From Fagopyrum homotropicum (lineage: Eukaryota; Streptophyta; Magnoliopsida; Caryophyllales; Polygonaceae): a stretch of DNA of 64,000 nt. How positions within the stretch are numbered: position 1 is the stretch's first letter; each line of letters begins with the position of its first letter. The notes beneath the pieces are model-generated. The model did not search any database. It had not been told where the DNA came from and saw nothing but the letters and a program-made list of their open reading frames with translations. Location of the stretch: positions 36,510,001 through 36,574,000 of the forward strand of contig BSWB01000006.1 of the NCBI GenBank assembly GCA_033239125.1, written 5' to 3'. Shown one piece after another: positions 1-10,249 of the stretch. A program made the translations under genes and the position numbers.

Positions 1-566
1 ATTACCTAGATTCGGTCGATTCGATTCGTTCTTTATGTAGATTGGTGCTTGCAACGTGATCCTCTACCCTTTCCTTGCAGTTTGGAAGCGAGAATCGTCG
101 AAAACGAGCGAAGAACGGAAGAGCGAGGTGAGATCTGCGCTGCGGTCGAGAAGAGGGTAAAGGGATGAGAGAGAAATCTCAGCCCCCTTTTATACCCTTT
201 TCTGGAACTGCTGTCACCTCGGTCGAGATGGTCTCGGCTGGACCGAGGTGGATCTTCAGAAACCCTAGTCGCCTCGGTTGCTCAAGAATCATCTCGGTCG
301 AGGTGTTGTGACAACAACCGAGATGTGTCTCAGTCATACTCCGTCTTCTCAAATTCTCGAACTTCTATCCTTCCAGTTGTGCTCATGGGTTGTATTCCTT
401 CCTTAGATGTCACCTGTTGTCTGTCTAGGATGCCCAAAACAAAACAAAGCAAAGCAAAAGCAAACTATCTAAGCTAGACTAGAAAAAGGGAAAAGAAAGC
501 AATACCTTGGGTTGTCTTCCAAGAAGCGCTTGATTTAAGGTCGCTAGCTGGACCGTACGGCGTCTC
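1..566 (-). other. 3' non-coding region of the Athila-like element
   Basis: This stretch follows the integrase stop and holds no credible ORF on either strand. It carries at least five CTCGGTCGAG-type motifs between 215 and 325. It may include the polypurine tract region, but no LTR boundary can be fixed because the second LTR is not in the window. Confidence 0.5.
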
Positions 567-3278
567 TCAAACGAGGTATAGTGGTGCAACCTCCTCAACC
601 GGAACTTCCTGTTTGTATTTCTTAAGTCTATGACCATTGACCTTGAAGCTTCCACTCATTTTGCCCCAAATCTCAACTGCACCATGAGGGAAAACGTGTT
701 TCACAACATAAGGTCCGGTCCATCTAGATTTCAACTTACCTGGAAAGAGGCCAAGGCGGGAGTTGAAGAGTAGAACTAAGTCTCCTTCTTTAAGCTCCTT
801 AGGAATGATACACTTGTCATGCCATTTCTTCGTCCTTTCTTTATAGATTTTGGCATTTTCATAAGCGTTCAAACGCAGCTCCTCCAGCTCGTTGATATCC
901 AATAGCCGCTTCTCGCCGGCTTCCTTGATGTCGAAGTTCAACCATTTAATCGCCCAATATGCCTTGTGTTCTAATTCAATGGGCAAGTGACAAGACTTCC
1001 CATATACCAAATTATAAGGGGTGGTACCAATGGGAGTCTTGAATGCGGTCCTGTAGGCCCAAAGAGCGTCGTCCAACTTCATGGACCAATCCTTCCTCGT
1101 CCTAGAGACGGTCTTCTCCAAGATTGCTTTAATTTCTCTATTCGAGATCTCGACCTATCCACTAGTTTGAGGGTGATAAGGGGTTGCTACCTTGTGGGTC
1201 ACCCCATACTTCGATAGAAGTGCCTTAAACTTCCGGTTGATGAAATGCGTCCCTCCATCGCTGATGATGATGCGCGGAGTCCCAAAACGTGGAAAGATAG
1301 TCTTGTGAAAGAACTTCACGACCACCATGGCATCATTAGTTGGAGAAGCAATGGCTTCAACCCATCTAGAGACGTAATCAACTGCTAGAAGAATATAGAG
1401 GTTTCCTCCGGAAGATGAGAAAGGTCCCATGAAATCTACTCCCCATACATCAAATATTTCCACCTCTTGAATGTTATTAAGTGGCATTTCGTTCCTCCTA
1501 GATAAGTTTCCTATTCTTTGGCATGCATCACAAGAGACAACAAACGATTGCACATCCTTAAATAATGTAGGCCAAAAGAAACCGGAACGTAATACCTTAG
1601 CGCATGTTTTGTTGGCGCTAGCATGCCCTCCACAAGGAAGTGAGTGGCAATGTCGTATGACACTATTAACTTCATCTTCTGGAATGCATCTTCGAAGCAT
1701 CCCATCCGGCCCGCGCTTGAATAGCAGCGGTTCATCCCAGTAGTAATGGCGTACGTCCTTGAAGAATTTCTTCCTTTGAGCGTACGTCAATCCGGGTGGT
1801 ATTTCCTGGCAAAGAAGATAATTAACAATATCAGCATACCAAGGTCCTTTATTATCAGAAATTTGGTGGAGAGGATGTTCCACCAATTGAGTATGAATGC
1901 CAGAGAAGGGAGTAAGAAGTTTGTTATTTTCAGCCGTCTCAGTTGACATCATCTCGCTTTCGACCTCGGTCGAGGCGCAGAGGCGTTGACCGAGATGTTC
2001 TTCAGTCGCCTCACTTGGTCCAAGAAGTGCCTCGGTCGAGGTACTGTAACTGGAACCGAAACTGGAGATCTTCGTCTCCTGGATTAGTTTCTCAGTTTTA
2101 GCTCCTGGATCTTCTTCCAGTGCCTTCAAGCTCCGTATATCTGCATCACAAGAAGCATCTATACCTTCCTCCATTAAACTAAAACTAATAACTTTCTCAA
2201 GTGGATCTTTAATAAGGATAGAGCTCACCAATTCTCTTGATTCTTCTTTATCATAGATGTTGAAGATATCATCTCCTAGCTGCTCTCCTTTCATGGCCGC
2301 AAGTGATACGAATTCCACTTCATCTCCGCCAATATTGAATTTTAGCTTGGCGTTCTTACAATCCACATTGCAACCCGAAGTTGCTAGAAATGGTCTCCCG
2401 AGAATGATAGAAACAGGATAATCTGCAGGAATATCAAGCACAACAAAGTCTATAGGTAAATAGAAGTTACCTAACTTAACCGGAACGTCTTCCAAAATGC
2501 CCACAGGATGGATAATGGAGCGGTTCGCCATGTATAATCGAATCTTCACCGGCTTGGGCTCTCCAAGTCCGATCTTAACGCATAGCTCCAGCGGAATGAT
2601 ACTCACGCTGGCTCCTAGATCACATAAGGCTTCACAAGTGACATCCCCAACTTGAATGGGAATGCAAAATGAGCCGGGATCTCTCAACTTGGGTGGCGTC
2701 TTCTCCTTCATGATTTGAATAAGCTCCGAGGATTTAGATGTCATCCTTACTTCACCAAAGTCTTCCAGCTTCCTCTTCCTTGATAGGATCTCTTTCAAGA
2801 ACTTCTCATAGGCGGGCATCCCTAGAATAGCATCAAGGAAAGGAATGTTAATATGTAGTTTATTCATCAAGTCAAGGAACTTACCAAAATGCTTGTCTAG
2901 ATGTGCTCTAGTCCTTGACTGGGGGAATGGAAGTGGTGGTTTATATGCAGGAGGTGGAATATAAACTTCAGTTTTCTCCTCCACTTTCTGTGGCTCCACC
3001 TCGGTTGGCATCTCGGCCGAAGTGTTCTTCGACTGCACCTGGACCGAGGTGGTCTTCGTCTGTACTGGCACTGACCGAGGCACTGGATCTGCAGTCTTTA
3101 GTCCACTCCTCGTCGTTATGGCCATAATCTGGCCCTTAGGGTTGCTTTCCGTTCTTGCTGGAAGCTTCCCTGGATCCCTTGGCGTTTCATTCGCCCTACT
3201 AGCAAGTTGTTGTTCAAAGGCTTTTTGGGCCTTCGAAAATGAAGTCATGGATGTCTCCATAGCACTAAGCTTGATCAA
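567..3278 (-). pseudogene. pol of the Athila-like element: protease fused to integrase, RT and RNase H missing
   Basis: The first part (1155-3278) contains a retropepsin-like aspartic protease with the DLGASVSIIP active-site segment and the IILGRPFL flap-side motif. After a poorly conserved linker it passes straight to an integrase: an HHCC zinc domain (HCHSLPCGGH...CDACQR), the first catalytic Asp in VDFMGPF, and ISDGGTHF with the second Asp. An in-frame TAG at 1155-1157 interrupts it. The same frame then continues to 567 with the integrase C-terminal half, including a KLKSRWTGPY segment. No YVDD-type reverse transcriptase or RNase H motif occurs anywhere between protease and integrase. The frame is open across the junction, so the loss was an in-frame deletion or a recombination product. 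Confidence 0.88.
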
Positions 3279-3335
3279 GATAGCCTCCAGTACCGCATCT
3301 TTCTTCTCCGGCTGGGATGAGCTTGAACCAGGCTC

Positions 3336-4691
3336 CTAGCTCTTTAATGGAGTAGAAGGAGAAGAAGAAGAAGAGAGGAAAGGATTAGAGGAATCATTCG
3401 AATTAGAGTTAGAGTAAGGGTTACCCGAATTTTGGTTGTTTGCCCTCCAGTTGTTGCTATTGGATCCTCTATTGTTGTTGTAGTTGTTGTTCCGGGAACC
3501 GTTGTTGTTGTTACGGTATCCATTGTTATTCCTTGATCCTTGATCTTCCTTCTTGGTTTGAGCAACCAAGAGCTCCTTCAATTGTTTCACGTCATTCTTC
3601 AAAGAGATGAGTTGATTAGTGTTTGATGGCTCCTCTTGAAAGTTGACTCTTTTGACTCCACCTTCAGTTCCCTGGTGGGAATATTTCTCCATATGCAAAG
3701 CTTGTTTCTCTATGAACTTCCAAGCTTCGTCAGTCGGCATGTCCATAAACGTGCCAGCAGATAGTTGTTGAAGGTTGAACTGGGTGCTTCCGTCCAGTCC
3801 CTTGAAGTATATCTCCAACAACTCTATCTTTGGAATCCCATGATGTGGGCAATCCAAAAGAATGTCTTTAAACCTCTCCCATGACTTGGACAAGCTCTCC
3901 TTGTCCTTCATAATGAATGCATTAATCTTCCCTCTCATTTCAGCGGTTTTAGAGGGGGGAAAGAATTTAGTCAAGAATTCCGTAGTCATCTCCTCCCAAG
4001 TATTGATTTTTCCTGGAGGAAGAGATTGATACCAAGTAAGAGCTCTATCTTTTAAAGAAAAGTAAAAAGGTCTTAGCTTGTAATTGTTGTTTTCTATTCT
4101 TGAAGGTCTCAAGGTCTCCATCAAGATCTCATAGTTTTGTAGATGTTGATGTGGAGATTCCTTCTCTAGCCCTCCAAACTGGCATTGGCGGATCATGGAA
4201 CGAACTTGCGGTCGAAGTTCATAGTCGTGGTCCGCCGGATCTCCTAGGTTAACTCCAGGATGCCTCAGTTGTTGATTGGGGTCCATCCTTTGCCCTAGGG
4301 TTTGCGGGATTCCTGCAAAAAGAGCACCTCGGACTGGTATCCGAGGTGGAAGTACATCGGCCGGGGCAACAGGTGCTGGGACCTGCCTCAATCGAGGGTA
4401 TGGAACAGGGTCTTGCCTCGGTCGAGGATCTGGGTTCGGTCGAGGTAGATACTGGTCTCGTAGAGCTGCCATATCTGCTTCAATCGCTTCAGTCCTGGTG
4501 CGAGTTTCTTCCTTTTCCAGCCTCAGTTCTTCCCTGCTGAGGCGTAACTGTTCTAACGCCTCCTTCAATTCGGCCTCAAGATCGCGATTGTCTTGGTCGG
4601 CCATCTTCGCTTCTCTCAAGCGTCGTTTGTAAGTCTTTTCTGGTTCGGGATCGTAAGGAACGATTTCCTTCCCAGCGCGGGTTCTTCGCAT
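3336..4691 (-). CDS. gag polyprotein of the Athila-like element
   Basis: The frame encodes 451 residues. Residues about 40-75 are a charged heptad-rich segment (likely coiled coil). Residues about 80-125 are Pro/Arg-rich and encoded by CTCGGTCGAG-type repeats. The Retrotrans_gag-like core lies at about 165-310, with the characteristic ALTWYQSLPPG and EFLTKFFPP segments. The tail (about 385-451) is an Asn/Ser-rich low-complexity stretch, and no CCHC zinc knuckle is visible. The frame ends in a single TAG and then continues into the protease frame, so gag and pol are in the same frame. The TAG could be a CAG mutation or a readthrough stop. The product would form the cytoplasmic virus-like particle. 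Confidence 0.85.
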   Translation of the reverse strand: MRRTRAGKEIVPYDPEPEKTYKRRLREAKMADQDNRDLEAELKEALEQLRLSREELRLEKEETRTRTEAIEADMAALRDQYLPRPNPDPRPRQDPVPYPRLRQVPAPVAPADVLPPRIPVRGALFAGIPQTLGQRMDPNQQLRHPGVNLGDPADHDYELRPQVRSMIRQCQFGGLEKESPHQHLQNYEILMETLRPSRIENNNYKLRPFYFSLKDRALTWYQSLPPGKINTWEEMTTEFLTKFFPPSKTAEMRGKINAFIMKDKESLSKSWERFKDILLDCPHHGIPKIELLEIYFKGLDGSTQFNLQQLSAGTFMDMPTDEAWKFIEKQALHMEKYSHQGTEGGVKRVNFQEEPSNTNQLISLKNDVKQLKELLVAQTKKEDQGSRNNNGYRNNNNGSRNNNYNNNRGSNSNNWRANNQNSGNPYSNSNSNDSSNPFLSSSSSPSTPLKS

Positions 4692-4797
4692 AAACCTAAG
4701 AAAAAAAACCTACGAAAGTCACTCAAGTAGAGTGGTTAGTAGAAATGGGGGCAAATGCCCCAAAAGCGTACCACAACCGGCTCGGTCTAGACCAAGT

Positions 4798-4814
4798 CCC
4801 CGGCAACGGCGCCA
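4798..4814 (-). other. Primer binding site, tRNA-Asp type
   Basis: On the minus strand this reads TGGCGCCGTTGCCGGGG, complementary to the 3' end of plant tRNA-Asp, the usual primer of Athila-type elements. It sits 6 nt inside the LTR end at 4821, as expected for minus-strand DNA priming. Confidence 0.85.
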
Positions 4815-4820
4815 AAAACT

Positions 4821-6588
4821 TGTTCGCTCCAAACGGTGTGTGCAAGCTTTAAATTTATAACCCTAGATGTAAGCTTAAAACAAGGATGCAAACCCGCAGT
4901 GTACGGGTCAATCGTAGTAAAAGCAAGGAATTCCAGGGGTCGATCACAGGGACTTAGTGAAACAAAGTCGGAATAGGTAAGCTATGTAATTACTAACCAC
5001 AAAAGCGATTAAAACAATCAAGGATGATAAAAAGTCAATTAAAGAAATATGAAATTCTAGGGATTAAAGCATCTAGTTGTGGTTCCAACTCAAGATCTAA
5101 AGATAAGCGGACAAAGCTGAGATATTTGCATAGGGAAGGTGTTACTAAAGTGGAATAGATCACTGGGTAAGTCTCACTACTCACTAATCCCAAACCGTAA
5201 CTCCTATTACCGGGTAAGTCTCAAGGAATCAAGGTAAGAACTATAACCTCTAACCAACATACCACCTAAGGGAATAGAATCAACCTTTACCGGGTAAGTC
5301 TCAGGTTAACTCACAAAGATGGAATGAAAGCACACTCAAACCCCCAATAAAGGATAAACCTTTATTACCTATACTTATGATCTTAGGTAAACAAACAAAG
5401 GAATCACCGGGTAAGTCTCATCCTAGGCTTGCATTGAACCAGGAAAGGTGTAATAAGGATAGGATTTGGAAAACTCTAACACTTAACTCTCAGTTTCGGA
5501 TCAGATAAGTCACCTCGGTCAGAAGAATTCCACCCCGGCCGAGATGTTCATCGACTAAGCGAGATGCCTTAGGGTTAAGGATAAAGACTCGAACTTTCAG
5601 GGTCTTACTGTGATTAAGATTATTCTATCATAGTTTTTCCCACAACCTTCAGCCAATCACCCTAGAATCACACAAGGAAATTAGTCAATCATCATCATGA
5701 AAGTAATAATCAAATATATGGGAAGAAAGAGAATAATTGAACAAGAAAACCTTAAGAGAAGGGCTTCAATAACTGAATCAATTATCAAACAACAAGCGTT
5801 CCTTGGATTAAAATCCAACAAGATAAACGACGACGAAGGGAATTCAAAAGAATCTTACAAAACCCTTCACAAGCTATAAAAGCTATAAACTTCCTTTCTT
5901 CAATCTTCCTTCAACCTTCAAAAAGGTTCTTCAAATCTCCCAACTGGAGTGGGATAAGCAAGTTATCTGTGGTATAGCGTGATCTTCGGGTGATAGCGGA
6001 TGTCGGATTTGTGGAAAATCCAACCCTTTTTATAGGAAAATTACTCTCCAAAGATAAGATATCTTAGAAAGATCTCTTCCCATAAAATTAGGTAAAATAT
6101 ATGGGCTAACTTATCTTCTTCCTTCCAGAAATCCAACCTAAAAAGATAAGATTCTCCTTCCAAAAATAAAAGATCCCAACCAAGAATAAAATATCCTTGC
6201 CGCGTCCAATGTGTTTGCCTCGGTCGAGTCGGCTCCTCTGGATCACCTTAGTCGAGGTGACTCTGTAGTCAACCGAGGTGAATCACAACTGAATGTGAAA
6301 TCTCTCAAATCTGGTCCCAAGTGAATCTCTAATCCAATTCCATGATTCATGGATTCTTCCTTAAGCTTCTGAATGTAGCTTCATTGACTCCTTAGCTCCT
6401 TTTGCTCCTTTTTGATGCAAGACGTGCCATTTTATCTACGATTACAACGAAACTTGGTGTAGACCTCGATTCCCGCAAAGGTAGATGAAATGACAATATA
6501 ATCACATAATATATATACAAACATGCAGATTATTGAAGATAAAACGTCTAAACAGGCCCCAAAATATAGACAATAATTCATGCTATCA
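4821..6588 (-). repeat. 5' LTR of the Athila-like element
   Basis: In plus orientation the LTR runs from TGTTCGCT at 4821 to GCTATCA at 6588, giving TG...CA ends. Its inner end lies 6 nt from the primer binding site. The partner LTR is outside the window, so the outer boundary rests on the TG/CA signature and on the switch to mobile-domain coding sequence at about 6602. It contains four copies of the 15-mer ACCGGGTAAGTCTCA (one with a mismatch) at 5162, 5209, 5289 and 5406, and several CTCGGTCGAG-type motifs. The ORF at 5697-5879 inside it shows no recognisable protein and is probably chance. Confidence 0.75.
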
Positions 6589-6601
6589 GGGTCCGTTATT
6601 T

Positions 6602-7870
6602 GTTATACGAAAAGACGCCGGAGGTGATTGCCACTGATCATGACCTTCTTCCTTGTAGCGTCCCCCAAACATCTATAAAGAAAAGCAAGGGTACCGGTGC
6701 CCCAAGCATACGCGCCTCTGTCCTCACATGATCTCGTACTAGATTAATAAGCCATGCTCATATCCTTTTGGTAGACTTGTCGACTACCAAAGTCGGCAAT
6801 ATGAACAATAACAGATAAGCAGATGCAATAGCGTCATGTGGAGGCTCTGGAAGGTCCAACATCTGAGCGACTCTAGTCCTAACAGTCTCGCAGAATAGTT
6901 GTCTAGTCTGACGTCTAGCCTCAGCAAGTAATAACCCAAAATGATGAACCAGCCAATCATGCCGGACACTATCATCGACAGAAGTCAATAATGCATCTCC
7001 ATCAACTACTAGTCCCGTAATGACCTGAACATCATGCAGCGATATACCCATCTCCCCCCACGGCATATGAAATGTGTTTGTCTCTGGGTGTCACCTCTCG
7101 ACAAACGCCGTAATCAAACAATGATCGACGCTGTCAAACTGTACGTCCTCCAAATCCGTAATTCCGCTACGTCTAGCCAAGCCAAACCACAAAAATCGAT
7201 CATCTGGATCTCGCCGCCACTCCCGTAATCTACTAAGCGCGTCGAGTCTCCTAACAACTCTAATCACGGAGGAATCCATCACGGCCCATATAGCGCTAGC
7301 TCTGTGGTCAGCATAGCCTGTCAATAAAACAGGTACGTCCTCCTCTACCTGCTCCTCAACAGGTACCTACTCTGTTAAGTCATCCTGCTCCCTCTCAAAA
7401 GGTACATGCTCCTGCGGTGGTATGTCCTCCTACTGTTGCTCTCCCTCAACAGTTATCTACTCAGGTACATCCACTGGCTGAACAGGTATCTCCTCATGCT
7501 CATCCTCCAATATATCATCCAGACGAGAAATACCGTGTGATGACTCCTCCGTATCGTAATCAGCAGTAAGTGAAACCAGTCCTACATCCTCCTCGCCAGA
7601 AGCCTCTACGGGTGCATGTACATGTGCGTGAACGAATGCATCAACATATGCATGAACTTATGCCTCTACAGGTACATAAACGGATGCCTCTACAGGTGAA
7701 TGAACTGATGCCTCTACAGGTGCATCTAAAGGTGCCTGAACGGATGTTGAGGCAAGTCTAACTCGTCGAGTTGTAGCCTCTCGACGGGCGGATGTTGTGA
7801 CAAGTCTCGTCGCTCTCTTCCTCTTCTCTCTAATGTTTCTCATCGCAAGGTGAATTTTTTTTAAACTCAA
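6602..7870 (-). pseudogene. Plant mobile domain (PMD) protein, decayed
   Basis: On the minus strand, 7091-7324 begins with a TGYADHRASAIWA segment. After one TGA at 7089-7091 the same frame continues with HPETNTFHMPWGEM and ISLHDVQVITGL (to 6758). Both blocks are typical of the plant mobile domain, a family related to MULE transposon proteins and to the MAIN proteins. After another TGA the family block AYAWGTGTLAFLYRCLGD appears in a shifted frame (about 6640-6705), so there is also a frameshift. The upstream part (7325-7870) codes for Pro/Val/Glu/Ala-rich repeats such as APVEAS and has several stops. The 3' part is lost where the Athila-like LTR begins. The nonsense site reads TGA where relatives have Trp, suggesting G-to-A decay. 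Confidence 0.75.
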
Positions 7871-7910
7871 ATTTTTTATTTTTTCTATTATAATATTATT
7901 TATATATATA

Positions 7911-8608
7911 GGGTATTGTTCAGGTAAGGCACATTATTCCGGTACGGGCGTGCGGTTGAACGTACGCCCAACACGTGTCCCAGAAAAAAAAAATTTTAAA
8001 AACGAGTGAAAGTAATAGTTCAAAACTTATTATGGAATAGTTCAAAACTTATTATGGAATAGTTCATAACTTATAAAAGGATAGTTCATGAATTATAATA
8101 GAATAGTTCATAGTGCAAAATTTATAAAGTAATGAAAGTAATAGTTCAAAACTTATTAAGGAATAGTTCATGAATTATAATAGAATAGTTCATAGTGCAA
8201 AATTTATAAAGGAGTGAAAGTAATAGTTCAAAACTTATTATGGGATAGTTCATGAATTATAGTAGAATAGTTCATGAATTATAATAGAATAGTTCAAAGT
8301 GCAAAATTTATAAAGGATAATGCATAACTTATAAAATGATAGTTCATGAATTACAATTGAATAGTTTATAACATATAAACGATTAATTTATAAATAATTT
8401 GATATAATATATTAAAAAGTAGTAGTTCATGAATTATATGGGAATAGTTCAACGTTTATAGGAGAATAGTGCATAAATTATAACATGGTAGTTCAAACAA
8501 ATTTTCATTCGTTTTGAAAAAAAAAAAAAAATTCTCGGGACACGTGTCGGGCGTACGTTCAGCCGCACGCCCGTACCGTAAATTATGCACAGTACCTGAA
8601 CGTTTACC
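7911..8608. mobile_element. MITE with ~70-bp inverted ends in an AT tract
   Basis: The left end (7911-7981) and the right end (8537-8608) are imperfect inverted repeats sharing GTACGGGCGTGCGGTTGAAC-type and CACGTGTCCC-type blocks. Both ends lie directly in TATATA runs. There is no coding capacity. The interior (about 8004-8490) is an irregular tandem array of GAATAGTTCATGAATTATAA-like units. The superfamily is uncertain. Confidence 0.75.
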
Positions 8609-8747
8609 TATATATATATATTAAATTTTGCTATTATAATAATCATAAAATCAATAACAAACCTAATAACTCTCTGTCACAATCCAATTTCAATTATTCC
8701 TAACTAACCGAATCTAACTAAACTATAAATCTTCATTTTTTCTATTA

Positions 8748-8752
<5 letters not shown>

Positions 8753-8808
<56 letters not shown>
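8753..8808. repeat. (AT)n microsatellite
   Basis: A nearly pure AT dinucleotide tract of about 55 bp forms the left border of the MITE at 8809-9033. Confidence 0.9.
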
Positions 8809-8812
<4 letters not shown>

Positions 8813-9029
8813 TAGTTAGTTTACAACTTCCTGAACTTGATTTCCCATTCTCATTCAACTTTAAATCGCAACCCTTAATACTCACCATTCGACAGTCTAT
8901 GATTGTTCTCATGATTACACGATAAGGTTGTTCTCATTCAACTTTAAATCGCAACCCTTAATACTCACCATCCGACGGTCTAAGATTGTTCTCATGATTA
9001 CACGATAAGGCTGTTCTCATGGGAACCAC

Positions 9030-9033
<4 letters not shown>
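8809..9033. mobile_element. Second AT-flanked MITE with internal tandem duplication
   Basis: The segment lies between two long (AT)n tracts. It contains two head-to-tail copies of an 83-bp unit beginning TTCTCATTCAACTTTAAATC (8848 and 8931), including CAACCCTTAATACTCACC and GTTCTCATGATTACACG. The same wording occurs in reverse complement in the MITE at 30101-30373, so they are one family. It has no ORF. Confidence 0.6.

Positions 9034-9114
<81 letters not shown>
9034..9114. repeat. (AT)n microsatellite
   Basis: A pure AT dinucleotide tract of about 80 bp forms the right border of the MITE at 8809-9033. Confidence 0.9.
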
Positions 9115-9116
<2 letters not shown>

Positions 9117-9279
9117 TAAATTGTGCTATTATAATACTCATAAAATCGATAACAATACTAGCAACTCTCGGAAACAATCCAATTTCAATTATTCCTAACT
9201 AACCGAACCTAACTAAACTAAATAGTTTCAAGTCCAATGCAAAAAATACATAAGCGATAAAAAAACAATAATAACTAAC

Positions 9280-9339
9280 CTGAAATCGATCCACAAGTGG
9301 TCTACCACTAGAACTTCCGATATCTGAATCTCGAACCAT
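9280..9339 (-). CDS. Possible first exon of the PMD pseudogene
   Basis: A minus-strand ATG at 9337-9339 opens 20 codons (MVRDSDIGSSSGRPLVDRFQ) ending in CAG followed by GTTAGT, a good plant 5' splice site. The next sequence on this strand is AT-rich and MITE-filled, leading to the PMD coding block at 7870. The exon-intron relationship is inferred; no clear acceptor was found at the PMD end. Confidence 0.35.
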
Positions 9340-10249
9340 TGTTGGATGTATTGAAGAAGAGAAGAAATGGATCGAAGAAGAAGAAAAAAAAATCGAAGGC
9401 AAAGGGGAGTAAGCGGCTAGGTCGAAGGGAGGGCAAAGGGAGAGGGGTAGCATCCCGCCTCCGCGCAGCCCTTATATAGGTCTGGCGCGCAGGTGCTGCG
9501 CCTAGGTCGAGCGCATGCGCCATGCGCCCCAGCCCTGGCGCAGCTGCACTCCGCGTGCGCCTTAGCCCCTGCGCATACGGAGTGCGCCTCCGTCGTCTCT
9601 TCCGTCGCCTTCAATTAACATCTTAAAGGATATATTTTATAGATCATATCTTTTAGATTTTATAGTTTTATATATTTGAAAGATATATTTGCAATATTAT
9701 CTTTAATATATTTTCCTAGTTTTAGTAGGATTAGTCTCCCTTATAAATAGTCTTAGTGGGGGAGATTGTTTAGTAGAGTAGATTAGACTTGATGTATTTT
9801 CCACATATTGTGTGAACTTAGAGCTTTGCTTACGAAGTTTGTATTTTATTCATTTCTATTCAATCAAAGAGAGAGCCTTGATTGAATCGTTGTGAAGTTC
9901 TTGCTAGATTGTGCTTGTGTGTGTTAATCTTGTTGAAGGTTGGTGCTCCTGGTCAATCTTAGTCCCTCCTTGTGCTTGTCTTAATTAGAAGACTTGTGTA
10001 AGGTGAAAGAAGTGCGGGTTAAGGTAATCTTCTCGTTTAAGGGTTTTGACACATCATTGGTCAAGGTTCTTTGCGGAACTATCTTGGTTCATATCTTCCT
10101 ATGTGTTTCATTTATCATTTCATATTCATCTTCTTTTCTTTCCATATCATTCACTAATCCGTGTTCTGAGTTAATCGAAAAATCGTCCTGTTCTTGGAGA
10201 AAATCGGCCGATTTATCCTATAGAACGGCCCGATTTTTATCCCAATTAA
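9340..10249. other. Non-genic stretch; GC-rich leader then LTR-like fragment
   Basis: 9400-9610 is locally GC-rich with repeated GCGCAGG/TGCGCC words, perhaps the 5' leader of the PMD pseudogene. 9640-10000 is AT-rich, with a TATA-like CCTTATAAATAG at 9740 and the phrase CTATTCAATCAAAGAGAGAG, resembling part of an LTR promoter and leader. No partner LTR or ends were found. No ORF here has recognisable content. Confidence 0.35.

Larger units (their letters stand above)
1..6588 (-). mobile_element. Athila-like Ty3/gypsy retrotransposon, 3' end outside window
   Basis: The element is read on the minus strand. From high to low coordinates it shows a 5' LTR (4821-6588), a tRNA-Asp primer site (4798-4814), a short leader, gag (3336-4691), and a protease-integrase frame ending at 567. 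Then comes more than 560 bp of non-coding 3' sequence that runs off the window start, so the 3' LTR is not seen. The tRNA-Asp primer site, the long LTR and the gag and integrase sequences fit the Athila lineage. Reverse transcriptase and RNase H are absent, so this copy could only move with help from another element. The outer LTR end abuts a plant-mobile-domain pseudogene. Lineage is assigned by recognition, not by a tree. Confidence 0.85.
8620..9240. repeat. Duplicated intron-like segment (copies 8620-8735 and 9105-9240)
   Basis: Two stretches of about 115 bp match closely. Each starts with TATATATTAAATT-like sequence, passes through GCTATTATAATA and ends CTAACTAACCGAAYCTAACT. The matching left flank TTTTTTCTATTATAATATTA also occurs twice, at about 7877 and 8743. 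The simplest reading is a tandem duplication of one AT-tract-containing segment, each copy later invaded by a different MITE. Confidence 0.65.

Noticed and set aside
9308..9614. Cys/Ala-rich ORFs
   Set aside because: They arise from GC-rich GCGCAGG/TGCGCC repeats; no family resemblance and no splice support.
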